Shown here in pieces: positions 1-6,805 of a stretch of DNA of 64,000 nt. Where the stretch lies: NCBI GenBank assembly GCA_016790965.1, contig JAEUNZ010000031.1, forward strand, positions 1 through 64,000, given 5' to 3'. The stretch is from SSSZ01 sp016790965. GTDB taxonomy: Bacteria; Pseudomonadota; Gammaproteobacteria; Burkholderiales; Rhodocyclaceae. Within the stretch, counting starts at the first letter, position 1. Each line of letters starts with the position of its first letter. Below the pieces are notes generated by a model. It saw only the letters and a list, made by a program, of their open reading frames with translations, did no database searches and was not told the DNA's origin. Made by a program: the position numbers and the translations under genes.

Positions 1-141
1 CTGTCTGAGTTGGTGTGCGCCTGCCATGCGCGAAGGGGGAACGTTTCCTGCCCGCTGATCGCGTCACTACAGGGTGGAGCAAGCTTGGCAGGTTCGGCTA
101 TGCCTTAGCGTGCTTTATTTTCCGTTTTCTGAGACGACCCC
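1..141. mobile_element. End of a Tn3-family transposon (Tn21-like), partial
   Basis: Bases 104-141 match a 38-bp Tn21-subgroup terminal inverted repeat, and bases 1-103 would be the interior of that element. The transposon lies to the left, mostly outside the window. Just past base 141 the reading frame becomes recognisable as a glycosyltransferase fragment, which makes 141/142 the insertion point. No transposase or resolvase coding can be recognised in the 103 interior bases. Confidence 0.7.
104..141 (-). repeat. 38-bp terminal inverted repeat of a Tn3-family transposon
   Basis: Read on the minus strand from 141 inwards it begins GGGGTCGTCTCAGAA, continues AACGGAAAATAAAGC and ends ACGCTAAG. 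This is the classical GGGG...TAAG layout of Tn21/Tn501-type ends. The outer end faces right, towards the interrupted gene. The partner repeat and the 5-bp target duplication would lie left of the window. Confidence 0.8.
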
Positions 142-143
142 CT

Positions 144-419
144 GATGACCTGTGTAGCTGCGCCGATGCTCTGCGAAGCGGCCAGGATGCCGTGTTCCTA
201 CCGGCCGAAGACGGAGGTTACGTCCTGGTCGGACTACGTCGGCCACAGCCGCGATTGTTCGCCGACATTGAATGGGGTACCGAGCGCGTAATGGCACAGA
301 CCCGAGATCGCCTTCGTGAGCTTGGGCTGCTCTGGAGCGAGCCTCGAACCTTGTGGGATGTCGATCGCCCGGAGGACCTCGATCGACTTCGCGCAATGGG
401 CTTGGCAATGCCGACATGA
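144..419 (+). pseudogene. 3' fragment of a DUF2064 (TIGR04282) glycosyltransferase, cut by a transposon
   Basis: The surviving C-terminal part (about 92 residues) carries the signature PAEDGGYVLVGL and ends with the family-typical LWDVDRPEDLDRL tail. These are features of the cofactor-independent, nucleotide-diphospho-sugar transferase-like DUF2064 proteins. Homology starts abruptly at base 144, directly after the transposon repeat. The nucleotide-binding N-terminal half is therefore missing from this side, and the open frame running back to base 15 is transposon sequence read in frame. A fragment without its N-terminal half should be inactive. The rest of the gene may lie beyond the transposon. 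Confidence 0.75.
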
Positions 420-545
420 ACCGCCGTCGCGCCATCACGTTGCGGAGGGTTGCGTCGATTCAGCGTTCCGGTCTGATGCCGGGCCGGGGCAACTCAACGT
501 GCGGCTGGGCATCTTCTTGATCAATTCATTGGGCCTTTATTTGGG

Positions 546-848
546 TTATCCCGTCTCAACAGCGCGCCCGACTGCATCAACGCGGTCCCGCAACTCCTTA
601 CCGGACTTGAAGTGCGGCACATGCTTGCCCGGCACCTCGACCCTTTCGCCTGACTTGGGATTCCTGCCGATCCGGGGCGGACGGTAGTTGAGTGAAAAGC
701 TGCCGAACTCCCGTATTTCGATCCGGTCGCCGGACGCAAGGCAGCACGCCATCTCTCGAAGCATCAGGTTCACCGCCGAGTCTGCATCAGCGCACGTCAG
801 TGCAGGAAAGCGCTCGGCCGTGCGAGCGATCAGTTCAGACTTTGTCAT
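546..848 (-). CDS. Integration host factor beta-subunit paralogue
   Basis: A 100-residue DNA-bending protein of the HU/IHF family. It starts MTKSELI, and the arm contains GSFSLNYRPPRIGRNPKSGE, the IHF-beta version of the DNA-intercalating beta-ribbon with its conserved proline. It ends with PHFKSGKELRDRV. The length is normal for IHF beta. It sits alone between a transposon-cut gene and remnant genes, not beside rpsA where chromosomal ihfB is usual. I therefore read it as an extra copy carried on mobile DNA, perhaps supplying the bending needed by the nearby recombinases. That role is inference. No good Shine-Dalgarno sequence is visible before the ATG. Confidence 0.85.
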   Translation of the reverse strand: MTKSELIARTAERFPALTCADADSAVNLMLREMACCLASGDRIEIREFGSFSLNYRPPRIGRNPKSGERVEVPGKHVPHFKSGKELRDRVDAVGRAVETG

Positions 849-931
849 GAGGAGCCCAGTGTACCAATCGGCCCGAGCGCGGTTCGCTTGCCCTGCGTTG
901 GGCGATATTCATGACGCTCTGCGCCGAGGTC

Positions 932-1213
932 CTACAACGCACCTTGCATGCCTTCGCCGACGACCTTTGCGACTCTCAGCACGTCGCTGACGTGCCCGGC
1001 ACGAATCAGGTCAAGCGGGACTTGCCCCGCCAACAATGGCTCACACCGCGTGAGGAAGCCATAGACGCGCCATGGCGTCGAATCGGAAAAATCCGCAATA
1101 AGGTGCGGCACGAGCGCGAAGACAACGGGCTCGAACTGCCAGACCGGATAACGAAATCCGTCTTGCGCCCAAGCCAACTTGAGACCGAGTAGCCGACTCC
1201 GAGGGCGAGCCAC
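932..1213 (-). pseudogene. Truncated regulator with an Xre/MbcA/ParS toxin-binding (DUF2384-like) domain
   Basis: The 93-residue frame resembles the C-terminal domain of MbcA/ParS-type antitoxins and related regulators. It has FRYPVWQF, then a W..YGFL segment, PLLAGQVPLDLIRAG and a terminal helix. The frame opens at a GTG and is closed upstream by an in-frame TGA (1220-1222), so the DNA-binding N-terminus expected for a full regulator is missing. No RES-domain toxin gene is visible next to it. I call it a remnant; an intact short protein remains possible. The about 200 bases between this and the DUF3223 gene hold nothing I can recognise. Confidence 0.5.
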
Positions 1214-1417
1214 CGGCCATCATGGTTGTCGTTTTACCGGCCAAGATGATTGTCGCGTACTACGCCGAGCACATGTCGGGTCCGGAGAGGACCGTTTTCA
1301 TCCATGCCTGGCCATGCGCTCTGGCGAGATCAAGATTGATCGCCATCGACGACATATTCACGTCACTTTGCCTGCTTGAATCAAGCTAGGCGAAAGCCAG
1401 AACCAACTCGTCGCCAT

Positions 1418-1774
1418 TCATCGCGTTGAAGACGCGGTGACGGACGAAGACGATTCGCTCTTGACCGCACTGATGTAGCTGAAGTCGATCGATGTCCCGT
1501 CGGTACGATGAACGTGGAAACCATCTGTCGACCAGCCGTCTCCGACATTTCGCTCTCGCGAGAAGTAGGCGATTCCAGCGCCAGCCTTCGTCTCTTCCCC
1601 TGGCGCGAGCACCGCGTCATACCGATTGAGCAACGCGAACAGATCATCGTGGTCGGCGGAATCGGTGATCTTGTCGCCATTGGTGTAACGCGCGAGCATC
1701 TGCTTGAAGTGCTCCAGTGCCTCCTTTTGCGTTCGCCATTGACGACCATTTGAGAGTTTCACGGGTTTGACCAT
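1418..1774 (-). CDS. DUF3223 domain protein, downstream of ietS
   Basis: A 118-residue protein matching the small DUF3223 (DCL-like) domain: KPVKLSNGR.W.T..EALEHFK, then a run of acidic residues, LLNRYD, AGAGIAYFSRERNVG and DGTSIDFSYISAV. The function of bacterial members is unknown. It follows ietS by 35 bp on the same strand, so it may be the third gene of that operon. The last 15 residues are Ser-rich and unlike the rest. Another frame (QERIVFVRHRVFNAMNGDE...) continues in more protein-like fashion to a stop near 1385, so a small frameshift near 1445 is possible. Start is the ATG at 1774. Confidence 0.7.
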   Translation of the reverse strand: MVKPVKLSNGRQWRTQKEALEHFKQMLARYTNGDKITDSADHDDLFALLNRYDAVLAPGEETKAGAGIAYFSRERNVGDGWSTDGFHVHRTDGTSIDFSYISAVKSESSSSVTASSTR

Positions 1775-1809
1775 GGGTTGATCGGCCTAAGAAGAAAAAT
1801 TCGGGTTGG

Positions 1810-4044
1810 TCAGCGCGCCCGCACCGATGCCTGGATGGGCAGCGAAATACGCGGCTCGATCGCCTTCAGCAGTGAATGAGCCGCGAGGATATCGTCGTAC
1901 AGCCGCTCGTGCTTCGGTGCTTCGACGGTCAGCACCAGCGCGTACCGGATCAGCTCTGTGCCGGCCCCCGCGACCGCGCCGCCGTCGCGCGCGTTGTAGT
2001 GGATGTCGAAGGTTGCCTGATTGAGACTGCTGCCGAGCATGCGATCGCTGGCGTGAAGGACCGTCTCCCACTTGCCCAGGTCACTGCGCTGCTCCTGTTC
2101 CGTTCTGAACTCCGCATGGGAAAAGAATGAGCGCGTCTTCGCCTGCTTGCCAGACGCTTTGTTGGCATTCGGCCGGAAAGTGATGGTCAGACCGGCCTTC
2201 GTGTAGGCGGCGGCATCTTCGACATCCACCGGGCTGGCGTAGCAAAACGTCGCGCTCAGCGTCACTTTTCCCTTGAGGGGTTCCGATGGCAAAGGAACCG
2301 GCGCGCGCAGGTATTTTCCCGGACGCAGCAGTCCTTGGTAGATGATCCTGGCGACGCCGTCGCCGCACATGATGATTTCGTTCAGGTCACTCGGGACGCG
2401 CCCCCAGCCAACCTCGGTCACCAGGTTGCCGGGATCGTTCTGCGCGGCATGGACCAACAGCGCCTTGATGGTCAGCGGGTGTACCGCCTCTCCCAGTACC
2501 GCGCGCACGCCGACGGCGGTACGCAACGCGAAGGGTGCCGCAAAACTGGTCCCCATCGTCGCGGCGAGCTCTGCCTTGCGGCCAGGCGCCGCAACGTGGA
2601 AATATTCCTTCGGGCATCCGCCAAACGCGACGACGTCGGGCTTGCGCCGCCCAGGGCTGCGACCCGGCCCCCGGGCGCTGTAGTCCGCGCGGTCCCATTC
2701 CGCTGCCGAAAAATTCGCGGCGCCGACCGACAGCGCATTGACACTGTCCGAGGGCACCTGTATGCGGTCCAGCCCGGCAGCCGAATCGCGCTGGCCGTTG
2801 TTCCCCACCGCCACCGTCATCAAGGTTTCGCCATCGCTGAGCATCGTGTCGAGGACCGCGGTCCACGCATGGACATCAGAATCGTCTGCCGGCAGGTCGG
2901 GGCCGAGGCTGAGGTTCAGGAACTGGTACTGACGCGACAGCAGGACTTCTTCGACGTGCGCGAGGGTGCGGTACAACTCGTAGGGGTCTTCACCCTCGGA
3001 TTTTTCATCCAGCACGCGGAAGTGATCGACGTAGGAATACGGGCGTTTCGCCTCGGCGCTCGGTTCGATCGGACCGAACAAGAACGCCGACGTGACTCCC
3101 AGTCCGTGATCGACATAGTCGTCGACGTCGGAGGCGCTTGGGTCGGACTGTTCGTAGCGACTGACGAATGGGCCGAGAACATGTTTGGCGGGCAAGCCGC
3201 CGTCCAGGATCGCAACCGTTGGTTCGTCGGAGAGGGGCTGCATGGACGGCATGGAGAACGTCACCGAGATCGGATTGCCGCGCGCAAACGGACGCGCGCC
3301 TCGAATCGGCGGCATCGGCCGGACAACCCGCACGAGGCTGAACTGCGCCAGGCGCTGAAGGCCACCCGCGTCACCCACGGCAGCCACGGCAGCCACGAAG
3401 AGCATGCGCCCAACCGGAAAATCGAACTCGCTGCTGACCTCGAAGCCGCAACTCTTCGCATAGTGCGTGAAGGCCTTTCGCAAATCGTCCGTACCCTGAT
3501 CGGGCAGAAGATGCAGTCCCACTTCAAACACATGGTCGGACGCCGCCACATTGCTGCGCAGCCGGTCGGCGGCCGTCATGTTGCTGAAGTCTTCGAGTTG
3601 CGCAAACTGCATCGCTTCCTTCGTGTTCGCGACGAGTTGCGTCGCGAATGAGGGAAGGCGCGAGAACGTCTCTCGCGTACCGGCTACGAAGAGCTGGGTT
3701 GTCTCGCACTCGGAGGGCGCCTTCTTGCGCAGGTCGTTGCGGGGTTGCACGCGCACGGTGCGGCTACCGACAGGCGTCAGGCCCGCCTGGCGCAGCAGTA
3801 GGGTCGGAAAGAATGACTTCGCAATATAGGCCGGATGCAGATCCACCTTGGCAACCGCGATGTCGGACGGACAAGCCGCCTGCGGCAGTGCCTGCATCTC
3901 AAGCGCCGCCGTGACGATCTGGGGCACGAGATGAAGTTTCGCCTCCGCCAAACCATAAGGATGTGCCTTGCTGGGCACCATGGGTGGCGGCGGAATATCG
4001 TAGGTCAACAATTCGCCTTTGCCGATGATGAAGCGATTCGCCAT
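1810..4044 (-). CDS. ietS: IetS-like subtilisin-family (S8) serine protease
   Basis: A 744-residue protein with a large N-terminal region of unknown fold followed by an S8 peptidase domain. In this numbering the catalytic triad is Asp281 (VAILDGG), His313 (DHGLGV) and Ser500 (GTSFAAP), with the oxyanion Asn in AVGNNG near 415. No signal peptide is seen, so it acts in the cytoplasm. It is paired with an upstream AAA ATPase, the arrangement of ietAS from Agrobacterium Ti plasmids (IetS toxin, IetA antitoxin), a pair also reported as an anti-phage system. The start chosen (4044) follows the ietA stop by one base and has AAAGGA upstream; an in-frame ATG at 4068 is the alternative. Confidence 0.85.
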   Translation of the reverse strand: MANRFIIGKGELLTYDIPPPPMVPSKAHPYGLAEAKLHLVPQIVTAALEMQALPQAACPSDIAVAKVDLHPAYIAKSFFPTLLLRQAGLTPVGSRTVRVQPRNDLRKKAPSECETTQLFVAGTRETFSRLPSFATQLVANTKEAMQFAQLEDFSNMTAADRLRSNVAASDHVFEVGLHLLPDQGTDDLRKAFTHYAKSCGFEVSSEFDFPVGRMLFVAAVAAVGDAGGLQRLAQFSLVRVVRPMPPIRGARPFARGNPISVTFSMPSMQPLSDEPTVAILDGGLPAKHVLGPFVSRYEQSDPSASDVDDYVDHGLGVTSAFLFGPIEPSAEAKRPYSYVDHFRVLDEKSEGEDPYELYRTLAHVEEVLLSRQYQFLNLSLGPDLPADDSDVHAWTAVLDTMLSDGETLMTVAVGNNGQRDSAAGLDRIQVPSDSVNALSVGAANFSAAEWDRADYSARGPGRSPGRRKPDVVAFGGCPKEYFHVAAPGRKAELAATMGTSFAAPFALRTAVGVRAVLGEAVHPLTIKALLVHAAQNDPGNLVTEVGWGRVPSDLNEIIMCGDGVARIIYQGLLRPGKYLRAPVPLPSEPLKGKVTLSATFCYASPVDVEDAAAYTKAGLTITFRPNANKASGKQAKTRSFFSHAEFRTEQEQRSDLGKWETVLHASDRMLGSSLNQATFDIHYNARDGGAVAGAGTELIRYALVLTVEAPKHERLYDDILAAHSLLKAIEPRISLPIQASVRAR

Positions 4045-4045
4045 T

Positions 4046-5224
4046 TCATGCGTCCTTTCTTCCGCCACGACCCTTGATCGGTGACGGGCCTGCGTACTTG
4101 CGGATCGTGTCTCGCGCCACTCCGGTCAGCGCCATGATCTTGTTGTGCGATACCTCTTGGGTGCGCGCCAATTCGATCGCCAGATTCAGGCGAGCCGCCT
4201 TGTCGAGGCGTTCGACGTGCTGCGCGGCCATGGCGACCACGACATCCGTCGGCTCAGTGCCCTCCAATACGGCGCTGCGCCGCAGCGTCGTCACCGCACG
4301 CTCGACATCCGACAACGAGTTGCCTTGCAACGAAGCGGCCAGCAGCGCCACGACCGGCTCGAACGCCTTGGCATCCGCCCCCAGGAATCGCCGCACGGCC
4401 ACGGCAATCGTCGCCGGGTCCGACATCTCGAAGGTCAGGATGGCGTCAAATCGGCGCCACAGGGCAGGATCGACCAGTTCCGGGTGATTGGTTGCGGCGA
4501 GGAGGAGTCCGGTGTCAGGCCAAGCGTCGACCTCTTGAAGGATCGCGGTCACCAGGCGCTTGAGCTCGCCAACATCGGACTCGTCGCTACGCCGTTTGGC
4601 GATTGCGTCGATCTCGTCGAGCAGAAGAACGGCCTCGTTGGCTCGAGCGTGGTCGAACACCATGCGGAGGTTGTTGCCCGTCTTGCCCAGCAGGCTGCTC
4701 ATCACGGTGGTCAGGTCGAGTACCCATAGCGGTTTGCCGATCTGACACGCAATCCAGCGTGCCGAGAGGGTCTTGCCGACCCCGGGCGGGCCCACGAGAA
4801 TTGCCGAGCGGGTGGGCCTCACGCCGTGCGCTGCCAGTTTGGCGCGCTCCCGACGCTCGCGGATGATGCTTTGAATTTGCTTGTCCAGTGGCGCCGGCAA
4901 CAGCGGAGCCTCCAGGCCTGCCAAATCGTCGAAGATCCGGATCAACGACATGCGCGTGTCCGCATCTACCGGAAGTTCTCGGCCACCAGCGTCATGTTGC
5001 ATCCCTCGGCGCAGGATGGAGGTCCCGGCGGAACGCGTCTGCGTCGTCCGTAGCGCTTGGTTAATACGCTCGGCGAACTCGGGCCGACGCGTACGATACT
5101 TGCGGACAAGTTTCGCCAGCAGCAGTCGAACGTCCTCAAGGGAGTCTTGAGCCGACAGACGCACTAAAATGGCGAAATCGTTCTCCAAATCCTTTAGTTC
5201 GTCAGTATTGTCTGTTGCAGCCAT
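4046..5224 (-). CDS. ietA: IetA-like AAA+ ATPase
   Basis: A 392-residue AAA ATPase. Residues 1-110 are helical. The Walker A motif is GPPGVGKT at 145-152, Walker B is LLLDEID at 200-206, a sensor-type N lies in ATNHPEL and arginine-finger candidates are in LWRRFD. The C-terminal end looks like a small helix-turn-helix (HNKIMALTGVARDTIRKY) and may bind DNA. It is translationally coupled to ietS immediately downstream. In the Agrobacterium system IetA restrains the IetS protease and the pair stabilises the plasmid. The upstream region carries repeated TTGGCGA boxes that could be its own operator. Confidence 0.85.
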   Translation of the reverse strand: MAATDNTDELKDLENDFAILVRLSAQDSLEDVRLLLAKLVRKYRTRRPEFAERINQALRTTQTRSAGTSILRRGMQHDAGGRELPVDADTRMSLIRIFDDLAGLEAPLLPAPLDKQIQSIIRERRERAKLAAHGVRPTRSAILVGPPGVGKTLSARWIACQIGKPLWVLDLTTVMSSLLGKTGNNLRMVFDHARANEAVLLLDEIDAIAKRRSDESDVGELKRLVTAILQEVDAWPDTGLLLAATNHPELVDPALWRRFDAILTFEMSDPATIAVAVRRFLGADAKAFEPVVALLAASLQGNSLSDVERAVTTLRRSAVLEGTEPTDVVVAMAAQHVERLDKAARLNLAIELARTQEVSHNKIMALTGVARDTIRKYAGPSPIKGRGGRKDA

Positions 5225-5229
5225 CTATA

Positions 5230-5280
5230 TCGCCATTCGCGAACATCTTCAATTGGCGAATATTATTATTTAATTGGCGA
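5230..5280. promoter_or_regulatory. Three 21-bp-phased AATTGGCGA-type boxes upstream of ietA
   Basis: AATTGGCGA occurs at 5251-5259 and 5272-5280. An inverted near-copy (TCGCCATT) lies at 5230-5237. The starts are spaced 21 and 21 bp, i.e. two helical turns. They sit in an AT-rich stretch immediately upstream of the ietA start codon and before the divergent recombinase gene. They could be an operator for IetA or for the recombinase, or iterons inherited from a plasmid. The binding protein is unknown. Confidence 0.5.
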
Positions 5281-5421
5281 CTACACAAGCGAATGCGGAT
5301 ACAAAATTTGATGATCTCCGTCATTGAACAAGCGGACAAGAATTGTCCGAGACCCGCAGTTCCGTTATCGTTCGCTCAAAATCCAGCATCGCAGGCAGAA
5401 ATCTTTACTGCATTGATAGTG

Positions 5422-6774
5422 ATGCAACGGCCGGCATCCTGGTTCGCAGCACCGTCCGTGACAAGTGCAATGAGCCGACTCAACGACTACCTCGCCGCCG
5501 CCGATCGCGACAACACCCGCCGCAGCTATGCTTCGGCGATTCGGCATTTCGAGATCGAGTGGGGCGGCCTCCTGCCGGCGACCAGTGACGCCGTCGCCCG
5601 CTATCTCGCCGACCACGCCGCCACCCTGTCTCTGAATACGCTCCGTCACCGCCTGAGTGTGCTTTCGCGCTGGCACGTCGACCAGGGATTTGCCGACCCC
5701 ACCAAGGCGCCTCTTGTCCGGCAGACCTTCAAGGGCATCCGCAGCCTGCATCCGGCCACCGAAAAGCAGGCCCGTCCCCTCGAACTGGACGTCCTCGAAC
5801 AAGTTGATGCCTGGCTCGATCGCGGCATCGCCGTCGCCCGCAACCAGAGCGACCGGACCCGCGAATTGCAGCACACCCGAGACCGCGCACTCCTGCTGCT
5901 CGGCTTCTGGCGAGGCTTTCGGTCGGACGAACTCGTCCGGCTGCGTATCGAACATGTCGACGTCGTGTCCGGCCAGGGGATGACCTGCTTTCTCCCTCGC
6001 AGCAAGGGCGACCGCCAATTGGAGGGCCGCCGCTTTCAGTGCCCTGCCTTGTCCCGGCTGTGCCCGGTCACGGCCTTCGAATCCTGGATCGCGCTGTCCG
6101 GGCTGGGGGCCGGCCCGGTGTTTCGCCGGATCGGTCGATGGGGTGACGTCGCGGAAACGGGCCTGCAGCCGAACAGCCTGATTCCGCTGCTGCGCCGCCT
6201 GTTCGCCGGCGCCGGGGTGTCGACGCCGGATACCTACAGCAGTCATTCGCTGCGTCGGGGTTTTGCCGGCTGGGCACGCGCCAGCGGCTGGGATCTCAAG
6301 GATCTGATGGCTTATGTCGGCTGGCGGGATATACGGTCCGCGATGCGCTACTTTGACGCGACCGCAACCGGCTTGCAGGCACGCTTCGAACTCGGCCTGC
6401 AGGCGTCGTCGCCATCGGCACCGCCTGTCGGTGCGACCGCGATGTCGCCCCTCGAGAGCGGCACCCGCGGAGGCACAGCGATCCCCACCACACGCATCCA
6501 GGTCGACCTGGTGCTGACCCGATTCAGCAAGGGAACAAGGGGACTGACCCAGGCACACCGTCTGATCGAGCAGATGTGCTTCCAGCCGTATGGGATGCAG
6601 CGCCTCGATAAGGCCGGCGAGCAGGTCGAGTTGCTCCTGCCTTGCCCGTCCCGCGAGGCCCTCGACGATCTCGTCTTCGCATTGCTCGACGACATGCACC
6701 GTATCGCCGACGACAATCACTGCAGCCTGGAGGCAAGGTTCCACGAACCGGCGACCGGAAAGCACTGGGACTGA
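5422..6774 (+). CDS. Site-specific tyrosine recombinase (TnpI/integrase-like), first of two
   Basis: Tyrosine recombinase of about 450 residues. A core-binding SAM-like domain (LNDYLAAADRDNTRRSYASAIRHF) precedes a catalytic domain with the Arg in GFRSDELVRL, H..R in HSLRRGFAGW and the nucleophile Tyr in SAMRYFDA. The usual LGH box reads VGW. A C-terminal extension of about 120 residues after the catalytic core is unusual. The gene precedes the Tn3-type transposase by 31 bp on the same strand, so it probably serves as cointegrate resolvase of that element, as TnpI does in Tn4430. The start is uncertain: ATG 5422 and ATG 5470 are both plausible, and the frame is open back to 5215. Confidence 0.75.
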   Translation: MQRPASWFAAPSVTSAMSRLNDYLAAADRDNTRRSYASAIRHFEIEWGGLLPATSDAVARYLADHAATLSLNTLRHRLSVLSRWHVDQGFADPTKAPLVRQTFKGIRSLHPATEKQARPLELDVLEQVDAWLDRGIAVARNQSDRTRELQHTRDRALLLLGFWRGFRSDELVRLRIEHVDVVSGQGMTCFLPRSKGDRQLEGRRFQCPALSRLCPVTAFESWIALSGLGAGPVFRRIGRWGDVAETGLQPNSLIPLLRRLFAGAGVSTPDTYSSHSLRRGFAGWARASGWDLKDLMAYVGWRDIRSAMRYFDATATGLQARFELGLQASSPSAPPVGATAMSPLESGTRGGTAIPTTRIQVDLVLTRFSKGTRGLTQAHRLIEQMCFQPYGMQRLDKAGEQVELLLPCPSREALDDLVFALLDDMHRIADDNHCSLEARFHEPATGKHWD

Positions 6775-6805
6775 ACCGCGGCTGACCACCCAGCGGACAA
6801 CGTCG

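Noticed and set aside
1179..1379. 66-codon open frame on the plus strand between the DUF2384 remnant and the DUF3223 gene
   Set aside because: No similarity recognised, no ribosome-binding site, Arg/His-rich; treated as non-coding.
2335..3651. 438-codon open frame on the plus strand
   Set aside because: It lies wholly opposite ietS, whose catalytic motifs are intact; the translation shows only low-complexity Arg/Val-rich sequence.
5251..5280. CRISPR-like repeats
   Set aside because: Only two direct and one inverted 9-base boxes with 12-base gaps; no spacers and no cas genes.
5365..6789. 474-codon open frame on the minus strand
   Set aside because: Antisense to the tyrosine recombinase, which has a complete catalytic residue set.
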